A stretch of 64,000 bases of DNA, from the NCBI GenBank assembly GCA_002688185.1, contig NZCE01000050.1, forward strand, positions 24,759 through 88,758. Direction: 5' to 3'. Positions 7,653 to 16,707 of this stretch are shown here, piece by piece; positions within the stretch are counted from its first letter, which is position 1; every line of letters starts with the position of its first letter. The translations under genes and the position numbers were made by a program. Below the pieces are notes generated by a model that worked only from the letters and a program-made list of their open reading frames with translations, was not told the origin of the DNA and did not search any database. Origin of the DNA: Spirochaetales bacterium (lineage in GTDB: Bacteria; Spirochaetota; Spirochaetia; ARS1246).

Positions 7653-9824
7653 ATGCATAAAAGAATTACTGTTAGGGTAGGCGATACGGACCTCACCCTA
7701 GAAACAGGCCTTATGGCCAAACAGGCAAACGGAGCCGTGTTTGCACGGTACGGAGACTGCGCCGTTCTCGCGACGGTCTGCTGTTCCTCCGGCACTATAG
7801 AGGATCTAGACTACGTTCCACTTCAAGTGGAATATAATGAAAAGTTCTATGCCGCCGGCAAAATACCGGGAGGATTCCTCAGGCGTGAAGGGCGACCAAA
7901 AGACAATGAAATACTGGTTAGCAGAATGATAGATCGGCCTATGAGGCCCCTCTTTTCAAAGAAATTCAAACGAGATATTCAAGTTGTGCCGACGGTTGTG
8001 TCCTCGGACATGGAAAATCCTCCTGACGTTGTTGCAATGGTTGCGGCGTCGGCGGCGGTAACGGCATCCGACATACCGTTTGACGGTCCTACCGGCGCGG
8101 TGCGTGTAAGTTATCTTAACGATCAATACGTCATCAATCCCACATTTGAACAGATCCAAAACAGCTTACTTGATATTGTGGTAGCCGGCACTGAGGATGG
8201 AATCACCATGGTAGAAGGGGGTGCCCGGGAGGTATCTGAAGAGGTCCTACTGGAAGCCATTGAGCAGGCGCGGGTCATAGTTGCAGATCTCTGCAAGGCG
8301 CAGAAAGACCTTGCCCGGGAAGTTGCAAAAGAAAAGCTCCCACTGATGGAGGAGGAGAAGCGCCTTGAAGCCCACAATGCAATCTGGGATTATTCAATGC
8401 CCCTTATGGAAGAGGCGTGCTTTATAGAGGGAAAACACAACAGATCAACCGCTATCAAGAAAATCCGGGAGGATGTGAAGCTAAAATATGCCGAACAGAT
8501 TCAAGAAGATGACAATCCACTCATCAAGGCACTTTTTGAAGATATGGAATATGCCATAGTGAGAAAATCTATTCTCGAGCGTAATTTACGGACAGACGGG
8601 CGCGGACCAGAGGATATTCGCCCAATTGCCTGTGACATCGACATATTGCCTCGTTCCCACGGCTCGGCGCTTTTCACACGTGGGGAAACGCAAGCTCTTG
8701 CGGTTACGACACTGGGCACCGTGTCCGATGAAAAACTCATCGATGATATCGAAGGAGAGAAACGATATGAAAGCTTTATGCTTCATTACAATTTCCCGCC
8801 GTTTTCAGTTGGTGAGACTGGCCGACTTGGTACCGGCCGGCGAGAAATAGGCCACGGGCACCTCGCACATCGCGCCATCAACGCGGTTTTGCCAAAAAAC
8901 AGCGACTTTCCTTACACTATCAGGGTAGTGTCGGAAATACTCGAATCAAATGGATCTTCATCAATGGCAACCGTTTGCGGCGGCACCCTATCATTGCTCA
9001 ACGCTGGCGTTCCAATCAGCAAACCCGTTGCCGGAATCGCCATGGGCCTGATTTCTGACGAAGGCGGGAAAACCGTGGTTCTGAGTGACATCCTGGGTGA
9101 AGAAGACCATCTTGGAGATATGGACTTCAAAGTTGCCGGAACTGAGAACGGGATAACTGCTTTCCAGATGGATATTAAAATATCCGGTGTGAGCTCTGAA
9201 ATCATGGCAAAAGCGCTAGGGCAGGCTAAAACCGGCAGGCTGCATATTCTCAAGCTTATGAACGAGACCATTGGAGAGCCCGCAAAAGATCTGTCAAAAT
9301 ATGCGCCGAAAATCATTTCCTTTATTGTGGATCAGGAGAAAATCGGTGCAATCATTGGACCGGGCGGCAAGAATATAAAAGCGATCTCGGAAAAATCAAA
9401 GGCCAGTATCAATATCGATGATGACGGAAAAGTGCTGGTGTTTGGCAAAGACCAGGATTCTGCAGAAGAAGCTGAGAGGTTAGTGAAAAGTTTGATTGAA
9501 GAACCCGAGGTGGGCAGGGTGTATGACGGGGTGGTTAAGCGCATTGTTGATTTTGGAGCGTTTATCGAAATTCTGCCCGGAAAAGACGGTCTCTGTCATA
9601 TCTCAAAACTTGCCAGAGGTCGGGTAAACGCCGTAGAGGACGTTCTAACTCTGGGGCAAGAGGTGAAGGTAAAGATAATCGAAGTTGATCGGATGGGAAG
9701 GATCAACCTGAGTTATATTGATGCGATTGATCCGGACGGTGCTCCCAAGACCGAAAGAAGAGGAAGCGGCTCGCCGAGAGGTGGGCCACCCCCGAGGAGG
9801 AATCCCAGACACGGCAGGGATTAA
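7653..9824 (+). CDS. pnp: Polyribonucleotide nucleotidyltransferase (PNPase)
   Basis: PNPase degrades RNA from the 3' end by phosphorolysis and can also add tails. The 723-residue product has two RNase PH domains (about 1-220 and 310-545, with GKIPGGFLRREGRP, RTDGRGPEDIRPI and the catalytic-core DILGEEDHLGDMDFKVAGT). A KH domain (GAIIGPGGKNIKAI, about 565-580) and an S1 domain (about 625-690) follow. It ends in a basic tail rich in Arg, Gly and Pro that may add RNA affinity. An AAGGAA site precedes the ATG. It follows rpsO and is closely followed by dut. Confidence 0.97.
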   Translation: MHKRITVRVGDTDLTLETGLMAKQANGAVFARYGDCAVLATVCCSSGTIEDLDYVPLQVEYNEKFYAAGKIPGGFLRREGRPKDNEILVSRMIDRPMRPLFSKKFKRDIQVVPTVVSSDMENPPDVVAMVAASAAVTASDIPFDGPTGAVRVSYLNDQYVINPTFEQIQNSLLDIVVAGTEDGITMVEGGAREVSEEVLLEAIEQARVIVADLCKAQKDLAREVAKEKLPLMEEEKRLEAHNAIWDYSMPLMEEACFIEGKHNRSTAIKKIREDVKLKYAEQIQEDDNPLIKALFEDMEYAIVRKSILERNLRTDGRGPEDIRPIACDIDILPRSHGSALFTRGETQALAVTTLGTVSDEKLIDDIEGEKRYESFMLHYNFPPFSVGETGRLGTGRREIGHGHLAHRAINAVLPKNSDFPYTIRVVSEILESNGSSSMATVCGGTLSLLNAGVPISKPVAGIAMGLISDEGGKTVVLSDILGEEDHLGDMDFKVAGTENGITAFQMDIKISGVSSEIMAKALGQAKTGRLHILKLMNETIGEPAKDLSKYAPKIISFIVDQEKIGAIIGPGGKNIKAISEKSKASINIDDDGKVLVFGKDQDSAEEAERLVKSLIEEPEVGRVYDGVVKRIVDFGAFIEILPGKDGLCHISKLARGRVNAVEDVLTLGQEVKVKIIEVDRMGRINLSYIDAIDPDGAPKTERRGSGSPRGGPPPRRNPRHGRD

Positions 9825-9829
9825 CCGCT

Positions 9830-10264
9830 ATGCTAACGGTGTTTTGCAGGGTTCAGCCGGGTGCGGCTCTGCCGACATATGAGTCCGAGGGTTGCGCGGG
9901 TGCGGATTTACATGCCAACACTACTCGGTCGCTTCTAGTAAATCCTGGTGAACAGGTTGCCGTACCAACCGGGCTTTTTGTCGAAATACCTGCAGGATAT
10001 GAGGGCCAGGTACGGCCAAGGTCCGGCCTCGCTGCAAAATACGGCATAACGGTCCTCAACAGCCCGGGCACAATTGACTCGGATTATCGAGGTGAGGTAA
10101 AAGTCTTGCTCATTAATCTTGGGAAAGAGCCGCATCAAATCTGCGACGGGGACAGGATTGCACAGCTTGTCATTGCCCCGGTAACACGGGCCACGTTCGC
10201 TTTGAAATCTATACTTTCAGATTCTCGGCGAGGTGAAGGAGGCTTTGGCTCCACCGGTATTTAG
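9830..10264 (+). CDS. dut: Deoxyuridine 5'-triphosphate nucleotidohydrolase
   Basis: The enzyme hydrolyses dUTP to dUMP, keeping uracil out of DNA and feeding thymidylate synthesis. All trimeric dUTPase motifs are visible in its 144 residues: CAGADLHA, PRSGLAAKYGI, the uracil-binding NSPGTIDSDYRGEV hairpin with the catalytic Asp, GDRIAQLVIAP, and the C-terminal RGEGGFGSTG arm. It starts five bases after pnp. Its stop is one base ahead of the lptF-like ATG, so the three genes are probably co-transcribed. Confidence 0.96.
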   Translation: MLTVFCRVQPGAALPTYESEGCAGADLHANTTRSLLVNPGEQVAVPTGLFVEIPAGYEGQVRPRSGLAAKYGITVLNSPGTIDSDYRGEVKVLLINLGKEPHQICDGDRIAQLVIAPVTRATFALKSILSDSRRGEGGFGSTGI

Positions 10265-10265
10265 T

Positions 10266-11552
10266 ATGGCACGGCGCTATACCACAATCAACATCTATAT
10301 TGCACGCGAGTTCATTTTTTCATTTATTGTAGCATTTTTATTCTTTTTCTTCATTTTTTTCATGAACAACATCCTTATTCTGGCCGAGGAAGTGCTTGCC
10401 AAACGGGTGCCTATTGGTGACGTGATTCTGCTCATTATTTATATGTTGCCTTCGGTGGTGTCTATCTCATTTCCATTCGCCTCTCTCGTCGGAGCGCTCA
10501 TGGGGGTCGGCCGTTTCTCTTCTGAAAACGAGCTGCAGGCGCTCCGGGCATGTGGCATATCAAAAAAGCGCGCATTTGCTCCTTTCCTCGTGCTTGGAAT
10601 TGCTTTCTCGGTCGTTTCCTTTATCACAAACGACTATTTTATCCCGTTGGGTAACATCAACTTTGGTCGACTTTACCGGCGCATTCTACTTTCAAACCCG
10701 GAATTGGAGCTCGAGTCATTTGCAGTCAAACAGTACCAAGATTCTGTGATTATTACCGGAGAGGTCTCGGAACGACGAATCAGCAACATTATTATCGTTG
10801 ACGAAACACCGGAAAAGAATAAGCGTGTTATATCCGCTTCCGCCGCCGTCTTGGTGGAAAACGTTGCGCAACAGGGAGTAATATCCCTCAGGCTAGATGA
10901 CGTATTCAGCCACACAACCGAGACCAATAAAAAGAAACAGTATGAATATTTTGAGTCCGAGCAGATGGAGTACAACATCCTCCTCTCTGATATCAGTTTC
11001 CCCATTTCCGCTAATCCCGGCCCGCGGGAAATGAGCTCGGTGGACGTCTATGCCACGCTGTTGGCCAAACGCGATAAACATCAGGTTAAGGTCGACGCTC
11101 ACGAAGCTTCATTGGAAGAATCACGGTTCGATCTGTTATCTAAGTACTATGCGCTCGCCGAGGACATAGCGTTGAGCCAATCGGTGTCCCCCCAGCTGAA
11201 AAAAATGATGGAAAACGCTCAAAAGGAGCTGTACACCCTCGAAAATAAGTCGATTCGCGACCGATCTATTCATACTTATGAACTGGAGCTCAACAAAAAG
11301 TTTTCGCTGCCTTTTGGTTGCATAGTATTTATATGTTTTGCTTTCCCGGTGGGAGTTTTTGCGCGCAGGAGCGGCAGATCAGTGGGGTTCGGCGTAGGGC
11401 TGCTTGTATCAATCGTGTATTGGGGGTTGCTCCTAGCGGGGCAAAACTTCGGTTTTAGATTGAACTTTTCGTCAATTCTATCGATGTGGCTCCCAAATCT
11501 CATCATACTCACGTTGGGGATACTCTTTTTTATCGTTGGACGGCACAGATGA
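10266..11552 (+). CDS. lptF: LptF/LptG (YjgP/YjgQ) family permease, first of a pair
   Basis: LptF and LptG form the inner-membrane channel of the LptB2FG transporter, which lifts lipopolysaccharide out of the inner membrane. The 428-residue product has three N-terminal membrane helices, a large extracytoplasmic domain (about residues 125-335) and three C-terminal helices (from about 345). The end of the soluble part contains a predicted helical stretch (about 265-335) that is long for the family. I chose the ATG at 10266, directly after the dut stop. The frame is open upstream to a GTG at 10233 inside dut. It overlaps the second permease by four bases (ATGA). Naming it F rather than G rests on gene order only. 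Confidence 0.82.
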   Translation: MARRYTTINIYIAREFIFSFIVAFLFFFFIFFMNNILILAEEVLAKRVPIGDVILLIIYMLPSVVSISFPFASLVGALMGVGRFSSENELQALRACGISKKRAFAPFLVLGIAFSVVSFITNDYFIPLGNINFGRLYRRILLSNPELELESFAVKQYQDSVIITGEVSERRISNIIIVDETPEKNKRVISASAAVLVENVAQQGVISLRLDDVFSHTTETNKKKQYEYFESEQMEYNILLSDISFPISANPGPREMSSVDVYATLLAKRDKHQVKVDAHEASLEESRFDLLSKYYALAEDIALSQSVSPQLKKMMENAQKELYTLENKSIRDRSIHTYELELNKKFSLPFGCIVFICFAFPVGVFARRSGRSVGFGVGLLVSIVYWGLLLAGQNFGFRLNFSSILSMWLPNLIILTLGILFFIVGRHR

Positions 11553-12628
11553 AAGCTCTTCAGAGGATGGTGCTGTTCGCCTTTATCCGAATGTTCCTCC
11601 TCTCCCTCTTTTTCTTCCTGCTGATATTTCAGTTGGTGGACATCTTTAGCTACATCTGGCGCTATATAAACCTCGAGGTACCATTCATCCAGATTCTACT
11701 CGTTCAGGCATACTACATTCCAAAATGCATCTCGTTCTCTATTTCACCCTCGCTCCTTTTTGCGATTGCTTACACATTAGGAACGATGTACGCCAACAAT
11801 GAGCTCATTGCAGTATTCGGCTCAGGAGTGTCATTGATCCGGCTTGTAATTCCACTGATGTTTGTAGGTTTTGCTATGAGTGCGGGGAGCTACTTTTTTG
11901 AGGAGCGAGTGGTGATTGACACTTACCGCGTGAAAAACACCCTCTCTCAGGATCTTCTCAAACAGAGAAAATCCTTAAGCAATACCCAAGTCACGGTCAT
12001 CGGGAAAAATAATCGACTAATTTATCACGCCGAATATTTCAACGATTCGGCGAAAGTATTGCGAGGTCTTATTATCCTCGAGCGGGACAGTGAAGGAAGG
12101 ATCACGAGTCGTATCGATGCAGAACAGGCTGTTTGGAAACAGGATCACTGGGAGGCGCAAAACGTGCGCATCTTTTCTTGGGATGAGGACGGGAGATTTC
12201 TCGTTGAGGATGATATGACCGTATTCAGCAAGCCTGGGCTCGACGAAGATCCAAGTACTTTTCGAAAGACTCTGAGAAACATCGGCGAGATGCGATCCGT
12301 GGAAGCCAAGGAATGGGTGGAAAACTTGAGAAAAGCCGGGCTTCCATACCGTGAGCCTCTTACCGAATATTACAAAAGATTTTCGTTTGCCTTGACTCCC
12401 CTCATCGTTGCATTTCTCTCGTGTGCTCTTGGTGGCCGCTTCAAGAAAAATATCCTGTTAATGAGTCTGCTCCTCAGTCTTGTTGTCTCTGTTCTTTTCT
12501 ATGTCTCCCAGATGATTTCAAGCCTTTTTGCAAAATCGGGATTACTTTCGCCCCTTGCTGGTGCGTGGGGGCCATATATAATCTTTTTTATTTCCGGCCT
12601 CTGGCTTTTCAAGGTCGCAAGGTCGTAG
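11549..12628 (+). CDS. lptG: LptF/LptG (YjgP/YjgQ) family permease, second of a pair
   Basis: This is the second half of the predicted LptFG channel, 359 residues, with three membrane helices at each end and a periplasmic beta-rich domain between (about 115-265, with the VIGKNNRLIYHAEYF strand pattern). The ATG at 11549 overlaps the stop of the first permease in an ATGA unit, which supports stoichiometric translation. The pair implies that an LPS-like glycolipid is exported, which separates this organism from the LPS-lacking Treponema pallidum and Borrelia. LptB, LptC, LptA and LptD are not in the window. Confidence 0.82.
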   Translation: MKALQRMVLFAFIRMFLLSLFFFLLIFQLVDIFSYIWRYINLEVPFIQILLVQAYYIPKCISFSISPSLLFAIAYTLGTMYANNELIAVFGSGVSLIRLVIPLMFVGFAMSAGSYFFEERVVIDTYRVKNTLSQDLLKQRKSLSNTQVTVIGKNNRLIYHAEYFNDSAKVLRGLIILERDSEGRITSRIDAEQAVWKQDHWEAQNVRIFSWDEDGRFLVEDDMTVFSKPGLDEDPSTFRKTLRNIGEMRSVEAKEWVENLRKAGLPYREPLTEYYKRFSFALTPLIVAFLSCALGGRFKKNILLMSLLLSLVVSVLFYVSQMISSLFAKSGLLSPLAGAWGPYIIFFISGLWLFKVARS

Positions 12629-12643
12629 CTGCCCTCAGATGTC

Positions 12644-13777
12644 ATGAAGCTTTTTGAGATCAGCCATATGGATAAAACCTCAAGCGCGCGACGAGGACGC
12701 CTTCATTTACCTCACGGAGTCGTAGAAACGCCCGCGTTTATGCCTGTGGGCACAAATGGGACCGTTAAATCCATGACTCACAGCGACCTTGAGTCAATGG
12801 GCATCAAAATGATTCTCGCCAATACATATCATCTCTATCTTCGACCCGGGATCGAAGTTATTCAACAGGCAGGAGGTTTGCACGCTTTCAGCAGCTGGCC
12901 CTTTAATATACTCACGGATTCAGGCGGCTATCAGGTATTCTCCCTCGCACATTTGAGGAAGGTCAAGGACGAAGGTGTACGGTTTCAATCCCACATCGAC
13001 GGATCATACCACGAGTTTACCCCGGAAAAGGTGGTCGACATCCAAAAGGACTTGGGGAGCGATATCGCCATGCCTCTTGACGTTTGCACTCCTCCCGGCA
13101 TTGGATGGAAAAAAGCGGCTGAGGCAGTGGACATTACCACGAAATGGCTCCAAAGAAGTAAAAAGCGGTGGCTAACCTGCAAAGAGGGTTGGCAAGGATA
13201 TCTCTTCGGGATTATTCAGGGCAATTTTTTTGCCGATCTCAGGTGCCGTAGTACCATCGAAACTCTCGAGCTCGATTTGCCGGGAGTTGCCATAGGGGGG
13301 TTGTCGGTGGGTGAAACATGGAATGAGTTTTGTGATTTTTTGGCTATCACTGCGGACAATCTGCCCCAGGAAATACCACATTATGTAATGGGAATCGGTA
13401 CTCCGGATTTTATCTTTGAATCCGTAGCTAACGGAATCGACATTTTTGACTGTGTTTACCCAACACGCACGGCCCGCACCGGGATGGTTTTTAGTGCAAC
13501 GGGTATGGTCAACTTAAAAAAGCAGTATAACGCAAAGCTAATGGAACCGATAGATATGACGTGCCGCTGCCCTACGTGCGCGCGGTATACAAAAGCGTAT
13601 CTTCGACATCTTTTCAAAGCTAACGAGATTTTAGGAATCATGCTTGCAACGCAACACAATCTTTTTTTCATCGAGTCCATGATGGACAAAATACGGGTCA
13701 GCATCACATCAGGGCAGTTTGCAATTCTGAAGCGGACCTTCCTAGAGACATTTACAAACGGGTCGAATGGAAACTAG
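12644..13777 (+). CDS. tgt: tRNA-guanine transglycosylase (queuine tRNA-ribosyltransferase)
   Basis: Tgt exchanges guanine-34 in GUN-anticodon tRNAs for the queuosine precursor preQ1. The 377-residue product has the TIM-barrel core with LTDSGGYQVFSL (base-binding region with the catalytic Asp), GGLSVGE and DCVYPTRTAR. The C-terminal zinc site is CRCPTCARYT and a later His, the standard three-Cys/one-His set. It starts 15 bases after lptG and overlaps murJ by 11 bases. The window also carries tRNA-Tyr with a GTA anticodon, one of its expected substrates. Confidence 0.96.
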   Translation: MKLFEISHMDKTSSARRGRLHLPHGVVETPAFMPVGTNGTVKSMTHSDLESMGIKMILANTYHLYLRPGIEVIQQAGGLHAFSSWPFNILTDSGGYQVFSLAHLRKVKDEGVRFQSHIDGSYHEFTPEKVVDIQKDLGSDIAMPLDVCTPPGIGWKKAAEAVDITTKWLQRSKKRWLTCKEGWQGYLFGIIQGNFFADLRCRSTIETLELDLPGVAIGGLSVGETWNEFCDFLAITADNLPQEIPHYVMGIGTPDFIFESVANGIDIFDCVYPTRTARTGMVFSATGMVNLKKQYNAKLMEPIDMTCRCPTCARYTKAYLRHLFKANEILGIMLATQHNLFFIESMMDKIRVSITSGQFAILKRTFLETFTNGSNGN

Positions 13778-15335
13778 CGTAGGAAAAAGCGCATCGGCAT
13801 CATTCTTTGTAATGATATGTACGTTCCTTTCAAGAATCCTGGGCTTTGTGCGCCTTGCTGTCATTACAACGGTTTTTGGCGGGGGAGAGGGTGCTGATAT
13901 TATTAATCTGGCATTCTCCATTCCAAATAATCTGCGGAAACTCCTCGCGGAGGGGGCGTTGTCAGCCGCGTTTATACCCGTTCTATCAGCAAATCTCCTC
14001 AGCCGGCCCGACGGCACTCGAGCACGGCCCTTGGTAAAGGGTCTTTTGACATTTCAGATTCTGGTGATTCTGCCGTTCTGCGCGTTGTGCATCATTTTTT
14101 CGGATTTTCTCATACGGCATGTTCTCGCCGAGTTTGCCGATCCTGCAAAAATCGAGGCATCTGTCGGTCTTTTTAGACTGGTAATCAACTATTTGCTGCT
14201 GATAAGCCTGAGCGCCGTGCTCATGGGAATATTAAACGCCCACAGCAGATTTGTTGTGCCGGCAATAACCCCCATTATCTTTTCCATTTCAGTAATAACT
14301 TCAATTATCCTGCTGCATGGCGCCATGGGCGTCTTTTCGATGGCCGTGGGCGTCTTGATAGGCGGTGTTGCTCAGATCCTATTTCAGTATCCGCTGTTCC
14401 ACAGATTGGGATATGACTTCAGGCCTTATTTCCGGCCGAAGGACCTTGAGTTCCGGAGAATCATGGTGCGTTGGCTGCCAATCCTCGCAACATCTTCAGT
14501 GTTTGCCATTACCCAGCAAATCGCATATCGTTTTGCCAGCGGATTGGAGGAGGGTAGCATTACGGCCGTTACCATTGCGCTGACTTTTTTTCAGTTACCC
14601 TTTGGAATATTTTCCGCTTCGGTGACCACCGTGCTTTTCCCCCGGATGAGCCGTCAAGGTGCGGCAAAGGACATGCGGGGACTGAGAGACAGTCTCCAAT
14701 ACGGGCTCCGTTTTTTGCTCATTCTTTTGGCCCCGTCCGCCGTGTTTCTCTGTGTTTGGGCCCGCCGGCTCATTTCCACAGGCTTTCAATCCGGCGGTTT
14801 TGAGGAGATCCACACACTGCTCTCCGCAAAAACTTTGGCTATGTACTCACTCGGTCTTTTTAGCGTTGCATCATTCACCTTCCTGCAACGGTTTTTCTAT
14901 TCACTAAATGACTACAAAAGACCGTTCTTCGTTGCGGTAGGTGTAGCGCTGATAGATGTCGCCCTGACGCTATGGCTGAAAAGCACAGGATTGCGCACAA
15001 GCGGCATCGCACTGGCTAATTCCATTGCGTTCTCAGCGGGCGCGGTGACCCTTGCTGTTTTCGCAAAACGTATCCTCGGTACTATAAATGGCACGGGAAT
15101 AGCCAAGACGTTTTTTAAAGTTTGCATTGCTATTCTTCCCGGGATTGCGATTCTTGCAGGATTTGGCACATTTGTAGGCAAATGGTGGGTAGAAGGCCGA
15201 ACTCTCGCAAGTTTTTTCTTTGTAATTGTGGGAGCACTACTGTTCGCAGCCCCGATACTTCTCGTATATAGGCTTTTAGGAGTTGAGATGCTCGCGGACA
15301 TCACGAAACGGTTTAGGAGATCACCCAATGGTTAG
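13767..15335 (+). CDS. murJ: Lipid II flippase MurJ
   Basis: MurJ flips lipid II, the peptidoglycan precursor, across the inner membrane. The 522-residue product is highly hydrophobic with about 14 predicted membrane helices. It opens with the family signature SFFVMICTFLSRILGFVRL and contains SIPNNLRKLLAEGALSAAFIPV and, in the middle, FPRMSRQGA. The ATG lies inside the end of tgt. Its own end overlaps the next gene by eight bases. It probably works with the elongasome genes at 42869-48443, although these lie on the other strand. Confidence 0.95.
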   Translation: METSVGKSASASFFVMICTFLSRILGFVRLAVITTVFGGGEGADIINLAFSIPNNLRKLLAEGALSAAFIPVLSANLLSRPDGTRARPLVKGLLTFQILVILPFCALCIIFSDFLIRHVLAEFADPAKIEASVGLFRLVINYLLLISLSAVLMGILNAHSRFVVPAITPIIFSISVITSIILLHGAMGVFSMAVGVLIGGVAQILFQYPLFHRLGYDFRPYFRPKDLEFRRIMVRWLPILATSSVFAITQQIAYRFASGLEEGSITAVTIALTFFQLPFGIFSASVTTVLFPRMSRQGAAKDMRGLRDSLQYGLRFLLILLAPSAVFLCVWARRLISTGFQSGGFEEIHTLLSAKTLAMYSLGLFSVASFTFLQRFFYSLNDYKRPFFVAVGVALIDVALTLWLKSTGLRTSGIALANSIAFSAGAVTLAVFAKRILGTINGTGIAKTFFKVCIAILPGIAILAGFGTFVGKWWVEGRTLASFFFVIVGALLFAAPILLVYRLLGVEMLADITKRFRRSPNG

Positions 15336-16662
15336 GACGGCCCTTTGGATTATTATATGCCTTTTTTATCCAACTATTTTGATGGCTCAGGATGATGAGG
15401 ACCGAGTCCTGTCATTGAGGACTGAAAGGCGTGAAATAATTCTCTATGGAATAGATTCTCAGGTGCTGGACGTCATTGAAAGCTTGAAGGAAGAGGCCGA
15501 TCTCTCTTTAGTTGGAGATATTCAAGCACTATATAAAACCAGCGAAAATGCGAAGGTAAAAGTGGCGGTGCTGGAATACTTTCGCGAGATAGAAGCACCT
15601 GACGCTTTTGAGGATGCGCTCCAACTCGTTGAGACCTATCAAGACCACGAGTCTGCCATAGTTGTCGCTGCCCTCAGATACCTATCTTTTGAGCCGCCGG
15701 TAGAGCTTAAGGACTTGCTTATTCCTCTTTTGAGAGAAGAAAACACGGCGATTTTACGAGAAACCCTCAAAACCCTGGGGGAGGTTGGAGACTCGGAAAC
15801 AGCAACAAAGCTGCTGACCTATCTTGACGATGATGAGTTTCCTTCAGAGATAAAACCTGAAATAATTCTCGCTCTTGGCGATATTGGGAGTTTTGAAGCG
15901 GTGGACCGCCTTCAAGAGATTTTGGAGGATGAAAGAGAGGATCCTATGTGGCGCCGTTATGCATGCGCATCCCTCGGCAAGATCAATGATCCAACAGCCC
16001 TTCCGGTTATTCAGAGGGTGCTCTTTGATTCCGATGCCATTCTGCGCTCCTACGCCGTTGGCGCCCTGCGCTACTTTGATGATCCTGCCGTTGAAAGCTC
16101 CCTGGTTGATGCTCTGAGAGACTCGTTTTGGCGTGTGCGGGTAAGCGCAGCCCAGGGGTTGGGGCACCGCAAGGCCCAGGGCGGTGTCCCTATTTTGGTG
16201 TTTAAGGCGAAAAAAGACCCGGAGATGAACGTGCGGGTTGCCGCCGTGAAGGCGCTTGGCGAGATCGGTACGCAAGATGCCCTTGAGGCGTTACGAGAGC
16301 TCTACTCCGCCGAGCTTTCCCCCCATGTGTTGCGTGTCACTTCCTTGGAAATTTTGGTTTCACAAGATATTGATGCATCGATTGAGGCCTTTGTTACGGT
16401 AATTTCACGGCACTGGGAAAATAAAAACGCAAAAATTCTAGAACGTACCGCCTATGTGATGTCCGTCACTGAATCCGGGAAGCTCGAGCAGTTTTATTCA
16501 CGTTTTTTGGACTCTGGAGATATGACTTTGATTATTTACGGCATCAGAGGTGTCGAGCGAAACCGGCTAAAAACACTCCAAGATAAAATCGAAAGCTTCT
16601 CCCGGGAGGGAAACCACAGGTCTATCCGGCGAGCCGCACTTTCGGCTTTGGAAACTATGTAG
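15328..16662 (+). CDS. Exported HEAT-repeat protein
   Basis: This encodes 444 residues. It begins with a signal peptide (MVRTALWIIICLFYPTILMA, predicted cleavage before QDD), so it should act outside the inner membrane. The rest is built from paired helices with HEAT/PBS-lyase-like spacing, for example ALGDIGSFEAVDRLQEIL, SLGKINDPTALPVIQRVL and ALGEIGTQDALEALREL. No catalytic motif is visible; such solenoids usually bind other proteins. I chose the ATG at 15328 over the longer frame because a GGAGA site precedes it and it opens directly with the signal peptide. It overlaps murJ by eight bases. Specific function is unknown. Confidence 0.8.
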   Translation: MVRTALWIIICLFYPTILMAQDDEDRVLSLRTERREIILYGIDSQVLDVIESLKEEADLSLVGDIQALYKTSENAKVKVAVLEYFREIEAPDAFEDALQLVETYQDHESAIVVAALRYLSFEPPVELKDLLIPLLREENTAILRETLKTLGEVGDSETATKLLTYLDDDEFPSEIKPEIILALGDIGSFEAVDRLQEILEDEREDPMWRRYACASLGKINDPTALPVIQRVLFDSDAILRSYAVGALRYFDDPAVESSLVDALRDSFWRVRVSAAQGLGHRKAQGGVPILVFKAKKDPEMNVRVAAVKALGEIGTQDALEALRELYSAELSPHVLRVTSLEILVSQDIDASIEAFVTVISRHWENKNAKILERTAYVMSVTESGKLEQFYSRFLDSGDMTLIIYGIRGVERNRLKTLQDKIESFSREGNHRSIRRAALSALETM

Positions 16663-16676
16663 CCTGACCACAAAAT

Positions 16677-16686
16677 CCCCCCCCCC
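16677..16686. repeat. Ten-base poly-C (poly-G) tract between convergent genes
   Basis: An uninterrupted run of ten C lies between the stop of the HEAT gene at 16662 and the stop of the minus-strand VWA gene at 16708. It is the longest homopolymer noticed in the window. Runs of this size are slippage-prone. Confidence 0.9.
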
Positions 16687-16707
16687 AGGTGAAATTCCGC
16701 TGTCAGA

